From CAYNLK01 sp964398055 (GTDB lineage Bacteria; Chloroflexota; Anaerolineae; 4572-78; J111), in NCBI GenBank assembly GCA_964398055.1, contig CAYNLK010000056.1, positions 1-38,451 of the forward strand: a stretch of DNA of 38,451 bases. Direction: 5' to 3'. The translations under genes and the position numbers were made by a program. The first letter of the stretch is position 1, and each line of letters opens with the position of its first letter. The notes under the pieces are model-generated. The model saw nothing but the letters and a program-made list of their open reading frames with translations, searched no databases and was not told the origin of the DNA. Shown here piece by piece: positions 32,224 to 38,451 of this stretch.

Positions 32224-35200
32224 TCAGGGGCTGAGCGTTAACCTGGCCAGTTCGATGGACTGGTCAGGTTGAGGCTTCTGGTCAATGGTTACCGCCAGGC
32301 GTTGGCCTGTGCTCGGATCATACATCCCCACCAACAGCCGGTATTCACCGGGCGGTGCGCCCTCACGCAGAGTCAGAGTGTAGCGATCAACCACGCGATC
32401 ATTCTCCGCCCACGCCGTGGTGGGGTAGCGACCGGCCTGGGGCGGATTGTCCCATTGGGCCCAGACTTGCCCATCCGGCCCAATCAGTTGGGTGAAGACG
32501 GTATAGTCGGTTGGAATTTTGGCGGAGGATTGCCAGTAGAGCGCCAGCTCGAATTTGGAATTTGGAATTTGGAATTTGGAATTTGGATTGAGGTCGTAGC
32601 CGATCAGGTCGATAGCCTGGCCGAGCTGCGCCAAAACGGGATGAGAGGGAGGGCTGTCGTGGGCCGGGTCGAGCACGCGGACGGTGAGCGGGTACAGGTT
32701 AGTCTCGCCGTTGCTGAGAGGCAGATACTCAAAGCCATCCGGCAGGCGCTGGTCCTGGCGAATCAGGCTCAGCTCCAGGCGGTACAGGCCGGGTGGAGCG
32801 TTTGGCTTGAGCCGGAGAGGGTAGGTTTCCTCAACGATCTCGCCGGGGATCCAGAGTACATTCGGATAGCGATCGCCCAAAGTGGCAATGCGCTCGCCAG
32901 CGACCATGAAATCCCTGTCCAGCAGTTTGAGCGACACAATCAGCGGGTCGGCCATCCAACGCCGGGCTTGCCAGTGAATGGTCAGGTGGAGAGAGTCTGT
33001 TGGTAGTAGAGAGTAGGGAGTAGGGAGTAGGGATAATGATGGCTGGTTGAGATCGACAGGGTTTTGGTCAGGAAGTTGGAGCGAGAGAGTCGCCAGGGTG
33101 TCAGCGAAGGTAAGGCTGGATTGGGCCGGAGCCAGGGCGCGTAGCCGGGATGAGAAGTTGAGGCTCAGACTCGGGTTAGGCGGATCGGGTTGGTAACGAC
33201 CAGGCAGCAGAGTTGGGTCGGCGATGAAGGAATGCTGTTGGAGTTGAGGCGCGGGAGTGTCAGCGCAGGGGAGATAGAGCTTGCTGTCAAAACCGCTCAC
33301 AGGCAACCAGGGAGTTTTTGTCTCGGGATTTTCAAAAATTGGGTTGGCCGCGCCGCCACTGGCAGGGCTGAGTTGGGTCACCGTCTGGTTCAATTCCAGG
33401 TTGGCGGAACCGCTCAAACGGTCTGAGCCGCGCCAGAAGTTTATGTTCTGGGCGGAGTCGCCGGGTTGGATGGCAATCAGCGGGTCGGTGAAGGTGTGAG
33501 CCAAAACCGGCGAGTCGCCGGGAGTTGGCCGGGGCGAGTCGAGCGCCAGCGGCCAAAGCTCCAGGTGCAGCCGGTAGGCTGTGTCGTCGATATGTTCGCA
33601 GGGCGGAATGGGGATAAAGATGGTATCGATGATGGTGTCGCCAGTTTCCCAGGCCCGGGCCGGGTAGCGACCATCGACAAAGTGACCGCGCCAACAAGCG
33701 ACCGGACGGCTTTGTTCGTCTTGCAGGCAGAGAGAAATGAGATAATCCTGCTCGGCCTCTTGGTTGGCGCGCCAGTAAAGGGTGACGGGCAGGAGTTGAC
33801 CGGCCGTGGCTATCTCGCCAACATCATAGCCGGCCAGGGTCAAACCATTGGCCCAGGAGATTTCTTGACGAAAGGTGATCGGCAGCGCCGCCGGCGGCAT
33901 AACTGTAATGGGCAGGGTCTGATAATGCGGTAGGATGAAGGCCGGAATGAGGAAAGCGGTAGTAAGGAGTAGGAAGTAGGGAGTAAGGAGTAGGAATGCT
34001 GCGCCAGGGATACTTCGCGGGAAGTAGGAACGCTTCGCACGAAGCAAAGGGGATTTTGGGTCGGTTGGCTCTTTTAATCGTAAATCGTAAATCCAAAATC
34101 GTAAATAGTATAGGCCCAAGCTCATGAGCAAGGCAATGACCGGTAGTGCCGGGTAGAGATGGCGGCCTTGCCCGGTATCGATGGTGGCGCTGAGAAGGTA
34201 GCGGGCCAGCACCACGATGACAAATAATATCAGATGGAAACCGAGCAGCCCCGCCAGGGGCGAACCGTAAAATGTGAAGCGTGATGCGTGTTCTGTAGCG
34301 CGTCTCTTGTTAGTAAGCAAGTAGCCAACAAATCCTCCCAATGCGACCAGCAAAAGTACGGTATATAGGCTGTACACCCAGCCTGGCGCAAAGATTTGCA
34401 TCCAGCCATACTCAAACCAGAAGGAGCGATACAGCAGGCTGAACCATTCGGTCAAGGAGTACGTTGCGGCCGGGGGTCGGACGGCCTGGCCAGAGAGCAG
34501 ACCGACCAGTCCTTCCGTAATCTGCGGCTCGCCCAGCGAGGCGGCCAGGCCGGCAATCAGCCCCAGTTCGGCGACGCGATTGAAACGCACGGTGACAAAT
34601 ATGAACCAGGGGCCGGCGGTGAGGGCCAGCGCGACGATAAAAGCGATGACCGGGGCATGGAGCGAGAAGCGTGGAGCGTGAAGCGGGGAGCGGAGAGCGA
34701 CCTGCCACCTGCCACCTGCGACCTTGCTACCTGCCACCTGTAACCTGCTACCTGCTACCTGCGACTTGCCCCTTGCTCCCCGGTAATACACCACCAGCGT
34801 AAAGAGGATTTCCGGGATGAGGATGAGCGAGAAATATTTGGTGATTAGCGCCAGCCCAAACAGCGCGCCGAAGATGGCGAAGGTGAGCGGTCTGTAGTTG
34901 CCTTGCAGGATGATAACCTGTATCAGCAAGAGCAGCGCGGTGAGAGCGAAAACAAGGTTATCGTCGTTGATAACGGCGCTGCTGATGACGAAGCGAGGCA
35001 AAAAAGCTACGAACGCGGCCGCGCCGGTGGCCACAATGGGTCGATTGGGCAGGAGCCGGCGGGCCAGGGCATAAGTAGCGATAATCGTCACCCAGCCCAT
35101 TGGCAAAGAGAGGAGGCGCACCAGGTGCATGGCCAGAGGCTGGCCTCGCCAGGGCTTCGTCCCAAGACTCAATCCGAGAGGCCATAGCTCATCCAGGGTG

Positions 35201-35658
35201 TGCAGCATGTGGTTGATGCCGAGTCCGTCCGTGGGAATGTGCCGCTCCGGCCGGGCATCGATCCGGCGAATCTCGGGCGGCGTCGCCTCGCCAACCAGGG
35301 CAATCGGCCAGGCGGTCAGCCAATAGTAGAGCGGGGCCAGTCCGCCCTTGAAGCCGGCCTCATTGCGTTCAGCCTCGGTCAACGGCGGGTGGCCGGTCCG
35401 AGCGACAAAGCGGAGGTACTGGTAGTGGTCCGTTTCATCGGCGGCCTCACCCAGCGGCAGCAGGATAGAGTTGTAGAAGGTGAGCAGGGTGAAGGCGAAC
35501 AGGATGATCACAAGCGGCAAGGGGCGGCGTAAAGCGTAAAGCGTAAAGCGTGGAGCGTGGAGCGTGATGCGTGAAACGTGAAACGTGAAACGTGAAGCGG
35601 CAAGCGTGATGAGTGCTGCGTAGAGCGTGGAGCGTAAAACGTGTGGTGTTTTAGTCAT
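32224..35658 (-). CDS. Large GT39/PMT-like membrane glycosyltransferase with heptad-repeat insertions
   Basis: About 1144 residues. The N-terminal half has many membrane helices and the PMT-type early loop motif PLGEAADETDHYQYLRF (acidic catalytic-type E/D) and AVINDDNLVFAL. The C-terminal half is a beta-rich extracellular region. The family transfers sugars from lipid-linked donors to surface targets. Several 7-bp arrays lie inside the frame and give 7-residue repeats: the N-terminus (SRITLHA, PRFTLYA), QVAGSRL units near 34700, and NSKFQIP units near 32560. The ATG at 35658 is used rather than the TTG before it. It sits behind a similar gene with a 77-base array-filled gap. Substrate unknown. 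Confidence 0.85.
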   Translation of the reverse strand: MTKTPHVLRSTLYAALITLAASRFTFHVSRITLHAPRFTLYALRRPLPLVIILFAFTLLTFYNSILLPLGEAADETDHYQYLRFVARTGHPPLTEAERNEAGFKGGLAPLYYWLTAWPIALVGEATPPEIRRIDARPERHIPTDGLGINHMLHTLDELWPLGLSLGTKPWRGQPLAMHLVRLLSLPMGWVTIIATYALARRLLPNRPIVATGAAAFVAFLPRFVISSAVINDDNLVFALTALLLLIQVIILQGNYRPLTFAIFGALFGLALITKYFSLILIPEILFTLVVYYRGARGKSQVAGSRLQVAGSKVAGGRWQVALRSPLHAPRFSLHAPVIAFIVALALTAGPWFIFVTVRFNRVAELGLIAGLAASLGEPQITEGLVGLLSGQAVRPPAATYSLTEWFSLLYRSFWFEYGWMQIFAPGWVYSLYTVLLLVALGGFVGYLLTNKRRATEHASRFTFYGSPLAGLLGFHLILFVIVVLARYLLSATIDTGQGRHLYPALPVIALLMSLGLYYLRFWIYDLRLKEPTDPKSPLLRAKRSYFPRSIPGAAFLLLTPYFLLLTTAFLIPAFILPHYQTLPITVMPPAALPITFRQEISWANGLTLAGYDVGEIATAGQLLPVTLYWRANQEAEQDYLISLCLQDEQSRPVACWRGHFVDGRYPARAWETGDTIIDTIFIPIPPCEHIDDTAYRLHLELWPLALDSPRPTPGDSPVLAHTFTDPLIAIQPGDSAQNINFWRGSDRLSGSANLELNQTVTQLSPASGGAANPIFENPETKTPWLPVSGFDSKLYLPCADTPAPQLQQHSFIADPTLLPGRYQPDPPNPSLSLNFSSRLRALAPAQSSLTFADTLATLSLQLPDQNPVDLNQPSLSLLPTPYSLLPTDSLHLTIHWQARRWMADPLIVSLKLLDRDFMVAGERIATLGDRYPNVLWIPGEIVEETYPLRLKPNAPPGLYRLELSLIRQDQRLPDGFEYLPLSNGETNLYPLTVRVLDPAHDSPPSHPVLAQLGQAIDLIGYDLNPNSKFQIPNSKFELALYWQSSAKIPTDYTVFTQLIGPDGQVWAQWDNPPQAGRYPTTAWAENDRVVDRYTLTLREGAPPGEYRLLVGMYDPSTGQRLAVTIDQKPQPDQSIELARLTLSP
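32551..32585. repeat. (GAATTTG)5 array inside coding sequence
   Basis: Five exact 7-bp units, read in the minus-strand gene as N-S-K-F-Q-I-P repeats. Confidence 0.9.
33005..33032. repeat. AGTAGGG heptamer array inside coding sequence
   Basis: AGTAGAG followed by three AGTAGGG units, translated in the minus gene as part of a S-L-L-P-T-P-Y repeat. Confidence 0.9.
33961..34045. repeat. AGTAAGG/AGTAGGA heptamers followed by two small palindromes
   Basis: Five units at 33961-33995 (AGTAAGG, AGTAGGA, AGTAGGG, AGTAAGG, AGTAGGA). Then TACTTC-GCGG-GAAGTA (34011-34026) and GCTTCG-CA-CGAAGC (34032-34045). All lie in frame in the large membrane protein and add the basic stretch RAKRSYFPRSIP. Confidence 0.85.
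34076..34110. repeat. AATCGTA heptamer array inside coding sequence
   Basis: AATCGTA twice, AATCCAA, AATCGTA, AATAGTA: five 7-bp units, read as Y-L-R-F-W-I-Y-D-L-R in the minus gene. Confidence 0.85.
34266..34307. repeat. CGTAAAA/CGTGATG heptamer array inside coding sequence
   Basis: Six degenerate 7-bp units (CGTAAAA, TGTGAAG, CGTGATG, CGTGTTC and two weaker). The same unit family occurs between genes at 9667 and 35528. Confidence 0.75.
34660..34779. repeat. GAGCGTG and ACCTGCC heptamer arrays inside coding sequence
   Basis: Six GAGCGTG-type units (34660-34701) run directly into about eleven ACCTGCC-type units. In the minus gene they give Q-V-A-G-S-R-L and S-L-H-A-P-R-F repeats in a loop between membrane helices. 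Confidence 0.9.
35528..35646. repeat. CGTAAAG/CGTGGAG/CGTGAAA heptamer array
   Basis: Seventeen consecutive 7-bp units (CGTAAAG three times, CGTGGAG twice, CGTGATG, CGTGAAA three times and so on). They form most of the N-terminal coding part of the downstream membrane protein gene. Confidence 0.9.
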
Positions 35659-35664
35659 CAATTG

Positions 35665-35761
35665 TTACCTGCCACTTGCAACGTACCACCTGTAAATCTG
35701 TAACCTGTAACTTGTCACCTGTTACTTGCCACTTGCTACTTGTCACCTGCAACCTGCACTG
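35665..35761. repeat. TAACCTG/CCACTTG heptamer array spanning the gap between the two membrane-protein genes
   Basis: About fourteen 7-bp units (TTACCTG, CCACTTG, TAACCTG, TAACTTG, TCACCTG...), with one 8-bp unit. The upstream gene's final residues Q-V-A-G-D-K and its stop codon lie inside this array. Confidence 0.9.
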
Positions 35762-38369
35762 TCCCCAGATTGACCGCGTCATCCGGCAGTGGACCATTGG
35801 GGCCAACGGCGGGCAGTCGCGCCCCGGTGGCGGGATTGTAGAGGCCCACCATAACATCGTACTTGCCCGCGGGCAAGGGCGAAAGATCAATAGGATGGGT
35901 GTCGACGATGATTTCACCGGGCGCCCACAGGCTGGTGGGATAGTCGCCCTGTACCGGCGGCCCGTCAAAGCCGGTGACGTACTCACGGGTCTCAACCCGC
36001 CAGAGCTGAATGAAAACGGTATCATCGGCGTCAAACGGCTGGTTGGCCTGCCAATTCAAGGTAATCGACTGCTGGTCGGGCGCGATTTGGTAGCTCAGAA
36101 GGGTGGCCCGGTCAGCAAAATTAATCGGCCGGTCGGCTCGCGGCGGATCAGGCCACTGCCAGGGAACGAGCTTGGCCGTAGCGATGATCGGCTCGACCGG
36201 CTGGCCCTGGCTGTCCGTAGCCGGTTGGCCCGGCCGGCCCGGTTCGTGCAGGTCATAAATCCCGGCGGCGATGAGTAGCCGGGTGGGGGCGTGGGTAAAT
36301 TCAGCCTGGGGTATAATCGGCACTTCGCAATGGTCGGCCAGGATGTCGCCGGGGGAGAGCAGAGTGGTGGGCCAGTGGCCGCCGCCGGGATAGGTGTCGA
36401 CCTGCCCCACCTTCTGCCGTTGGCGCCCCAGCAGATGCACAAAAATGCTGTAATCGACGTCCGTTGGCTCGAGCAGTTCCCAGTATAGCGTCAACGGCAA
36501 GGTTTCTGCCGGGCGGACGGTGGTGACCGGCAAGTGGTAGCCGATGAGGCGCATTTTGCCGGCGTAGACGTAACCAACCGGCTGCAGGTCGGCCGGCAGG
36601 TCAGCCTGGGTCAGGATGGGTGGTTTGGCATAGGCCGGGGCGATGTATAAAAACGGGGCCAGCAGAGCCAGGACAAACAGGCTCAGGCCGCACCCCACCG
36701 CCACAAATTTCTGAGCCGGACGCGGCAGCCACCATGTCAGACCGAGCATACCCAGGGCAGAGATGGCAGCAATGGCCGGGTAGAGCAGCCGACCCTGGCC
36801 GGCCGGTTGGGTCAGATTCCAGGCGATGAAGCCGGCCGCCATGATCAGGTACCAGGCCAGCAGAATGGTGAAGGTGGGGAGAGAGATGGGGAGCGTGGGG
36901 CGTGAAGCGTGGGGCGTGGAGCGGGGAGCGTGAAGCGTGGGGCGTGAAGCGTGAGGACTGGAGTGTAAATCGTAAACACCTGCGCTGCGCTCCGGGGCAA
37001 GTGTCATAAATCGGATGATAAAGGCAATTACTCCGCCGGCGGCGATCAGTGAAACCCAGTCCAGTACCTTGTATATCCAGGGATCGACCAGGATATTGAC
37101 CCCGCCGAAGAGGGCCCAATAAGCGATGCGAAAGCCCTCGAACTCGGCCCGGAGGGTGGCTAGACTGGGGGCTTCAGTCCGCTGGCCGGCGGTATCGCGC
37201 ATCACTTGCAAAGCCAATAGGTCGCTCTGATATAACACCGCGTTGCGCAGGTAGAACCAGCCGGCCACAATCAGGCTGACAACCAGCATCAGCAAAGTCC
37301 AGGTCAGGAAGTGACGCCACAGGCGGGGAGCGAAAAGCGAGGAGCGAGGAGCGAAGAGCGAAGAGCGAAGAGCGAGGAGCGAGGATTCAATGGTAGGAGC
37401 TTTGGAGCGGTCGGCGGCCTGCCCTGAACCTGGCGAATGGGTCGGCGGCCTGCCGTGAGCCTGGCGAATGGGTCGGCGGTCGGCTTGATAAGCCAGCCAG
37501 AAAAAAAACATAACTGCCAACGGAATCAGGCCGAGTGCATACAGTTTACTCAACGCCCCCAAACCAATCAGCAATCCAAGCAATGCGGCTACCTGCCACC
37601 CGCCACCTGTCACCTGCGACCTGCAACCTGCTACCTGCTCCCTGTCACCTGGGATTTGCAACCTGGGACTTGCGACCTGGGACTTGCGACCTGCAACTTG
37701 CCCCCTGCGACCTGCGACCTGCAACCTGCAACCTGCCTCTTGTGTCATCAGCCATAGGGCCAACGTGACAAACATAATCACCGCATTGTCGTTGTTGACC
37801 GAGGCCGAGATAAAAATGAACATCGGGTTGAAGGCGGTGAGGGCCATTGCCCCGGCGGCCAGCCGGCGATTGCCGGTGAACAAATTCAGGGCGATGGCAT
37901 AAACCGTGAGAACAGTCACCGCAGCCATCCCAATCGAAAGAAAGCGGATCAAATGCACGGCCAGGACATGCTTGCGCCAGGGCCAGGCTTCGCCGGGCGG
38001 GTGGATGGTAATATTTTTGTTGTTCGGGCGGAGGGGGTCGCCGATGCTGGCATGGGGATTGTACCAGTAGACGTCGTCCCAGTCGCCGGTGTCGATCCAG
38101 CAGGTCAGCGCCGCGGCCAGGGCGTAGTAGAGCGGCGGCTGGTTGCCCTCGTGGCTCCAGTGGATTTGGGCTTCACCCGGCTGCTGCACCGGCAGCCGGC
38201 CGGTATCAGCCATATATTTAACCACGGCGTAGTGGCGCGACTCGTCGCCGGCTTCAAAGGGGGGAGTGACCATACTGTAAATGACGGCCAGGACGATAAA
38301 GGCCAGCAGGATCGAGATGGCTAAAAAATGATGAATTATAAATCTTGAATGATGAATCTTGAGTCTCAC
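35736..38369 (-). CDS. Large GT39/PMT-like membrane glycosyltransferase with heptad-repeat insertions
   Basis: About 877 residues from a GTG at 38369 (GGCAGG box). The N-terminus has a membrane helix and the PMT-type loop TPPFEAGDESRHYAVVKYM, then EGNQPPLYYALAAAL and SVNNDNAVIMF, with many further helices and a beta-rich C-terminal part. It is a paralog of the next gene and likely acts in the same surface glycosylation or lipid-linked sugar process. The frame carries arrays of 7-residue units (QVAGRRG, QVAGRKS..., LFAPRSS, LHAPRST) and a tandem 31-bp repeat. A longer ORF would start in the IS21-type terminus at 38426 and is not favoured. Its C-terminus ends inside a repeat array. Confidence 0.85.
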   Translation of the reverse strand: MRLKIHHSRFIIHHFLAISILLAFIVLAVIYSMVTPPFEAGDESRHYAVVKYMADTGRLPVQQPGEAQIHWSHEGNQPPLYYALAAALTCWIDTGDWDDVYWYNPHASIGDPLRPNNKNITIHPPGEAWPWRKHVLAVHLIRFLSIGMAAVTVLTVYAIALNLFTGNRRLAAGAMALTAFNPMFIFISASVNNDNAVIMFVTLALWLMTQEAGCRLQVAGRRGQVAGRKSQVASPRLQIPGDREQVAGCRSQVTGGGWQVAALLGLLIGLGALSKLYALGLIPLAVMFFFWLAYQADRRPIRQAHGRPPTHSPGSGQAADRSKAPTIESSLLALRSSLFAPRSSLFAPRLWRHFLTWTLLMLVVSLIVAGWFYLRNAVLYQSDLLALQVMRDTAGQRTEAPSLATLRAEFEGFRIAYWALFGGVNILVDPWIYKVLDWVSLIAAGGVIAFIIRFMTLAPERSAGVYDLHSSPHASRPTLHAPRSTPHASRPTLPISLPTFTILLAWYLIMAAGFIAWNLTQPAGQGRLLYPAIAAISALGMLGLTWWLPRPAQKFVAVGCGLSLFVLALLAPFLYIAPAYAKPPILTQADLPADLQPVGYVYAGKMRLIGYHLPVTTVRPAETLPLTLYWELLEPTDVDYSIFVHLLGRQRQKVGQVDTYPGGGHWPTTLLSPGDILADHCEVPIIPQAEFTHAPTRLLIAAGIYDLHEPGRPGQPATDSQGQPVEPIIATAKLVPWQWPDPPRADRPINFADRATLLSYQIAPDQQSITLNWQANQPFDADDTVFIQLWRVETREYVTGFDGPPVQGDYPTSLWAPGEIIVDTHPIDLSPLPAGKYDVMVGLYNPATGARLPAVGPNGPLPDDAVNLGTVQVAGDK
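36894..36977. repeat. CGTGAAG/CGTGGGG heptamer array inside coding sequence
   Basis: Twelve 7-bp units, translated as H-A-P-R-P-T-L-type repeats in the minus gene. Confidence 0.9.
37328..37383. repeat. GAGCGAA/GAGCGAG heptamer array inside coding sequence
   Basis: Eight 7-bp units, read in the minus gene as L-A-L-R-S-S-L and F-A-P-R-S-S-L. Confidence 0.9.
37410..37471. repeat. Tandem 31-bp repeat inside coding sequence
   Basis: Two units, 37410-37440 and 37441-37471, beginning GTCGGCGGCCTGCC and ending CCTGGCGAATGG, differ at two bases. As 31 is not a multiple of 3, the two copies are read in different frames (RQAHGRPPTHSPG and GSGQAADRS). Similar R-Q-A-H-G-R stretches occur in other metagenomic proteins, to my memory, which suggests a mobile palindromic coding repeat. 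Confidence 0.85.
37591..37744. repeat. ACCTGCN heptamer array inside coding sequence
   Basis: Twenty-two consecutive 7-bp units, mostly ACCTGC plus one variable base, the longest array in the window. It encodes about seven QVAGxxx heptads between two membrane helices. Confidence 0.92.
38328..38362. repeat. ATGATGA/ATCTTGA heptamer array near gene start
   Basis: Five 7-bp units (ATGATGA, ATTATAA, ATCTTGA, ATGATGA, ATCTTGA) encode the first residues K-I-H-H-S-R-F-I-I-H-H of the minus gene. Confidence 0.85.
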
Positions 38370-38401
38370 CTTACCTGCCTGCGGTTTGCGCCACCCATTG
38401 T

Positions 38402-38451
38402 TGTCAACGGCTGAAAAGTGTACCAAATTCAGCGGTTGAAAAGTGTACCAC
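38402..38451. mobile_element. IS21-family terminus running off the window
   Basis: The sequence begins TGTCAACGG and carries two 18-bp repeats CGGYTGAAAAGTGTACCA (38408-38425 and 38433-38450), 25 bp apart. IS21-family elements start with TG and have such repeated GAAAAGTG blocks near their ends. The body would lie to the right, outside the window. It abuts the gene start at 38369 and may alter its promoter. Confidence 0.65.

Noticed and set aside
37591..37744. A CRISPR array
   Set aside because: Units are 7 bp, degenerate and directly adjacent, without spacers, and lie in a reading frame.

Overview
The window looks like a piece of a Chloroflexota (Anaerolineae-like) genome. The clues are indirect: G+C-rich DNA, lipoproteins with long Pro/Thr 'PTPTP' stalks, a Ser/Thr kinase fused to a sulfatase-modifying-factor-type domain, SH3b, LysM and lamin-tail surface proteins, and dense short repeats. 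No rRNA or marker set is present, so this placement is inference. Both edges lie in insertion-sequence material (ISAs1-type remnant on the left, IS21-type terminus on the right), so the window may be a whole contig bounded by repeats.

Layout. 1-3330: ISAs1 transposase remnant, a repeat-rich leader, a kinase/FGE/LamG-like fusion protein, and a tandem pair of MITE-like palindromic elements with shared 9-bp direct repeats. 3331-6466 (minus): a response regulator/histidine kinase pair, then a secreted thioredoxin-fold lipoprotein. That lipoprotein appears as two ORFs separated by an in-frame TGA lying exactly at the first Cys of the CxxC site. A perfect 8-bp hairpin with a GUU loop follows 26 nt later, so I read it as one selenoprotein with a bacterial SECIS element. 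6636-8438 (minus): exported three-repeat protein. 8696-9520 (plus): TIGR00027/LCM-type methyltransferase. 9836-12578 (minus): TPR membrane protein and SH3b lipoprotein operon with a good promoter. 12878-15544 (minus): operon of a Cse60-like small protein, a TPR/TNase/lamin-tail fusion and a DUF2085 membrane protein. 15641-16156: ssrA (tmRNA) with a clear promoter and terminator.

16226-20168 (minus): operon of a LysM/SCP2 protein, sucrose-phosphate-synthase-type glycosyltransferase and PfkB sugar kinase. It is divergent from an M48 peptidase/endonuclease IV/ferredoxin-flavoprotein operon (20371-23933). Then an ornithine-cyclodeaminase-family enzyme and a DAO-family oxidase (24101-26299), and convergent to them glycogen debranching enzyme and FdhD (26357-29451, minus). 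29630-32208: ATP-grasp ligase, YggX (minus) and an Fmt-like formyltransferase. 32224-38369 (minus): two very large GT39/PMT-like membrane proteins.

Two themes cut across the genes. First is the probable selenoprotein at 5615-6466, the most interesting item. Second is a family of short tandem arrays of many different sequences but one constant period, 7 bp. They occur between genes, often as inverted pairs, and inside the reading frames of the two large membrane proteins, where they translate into 7-residue repeats.
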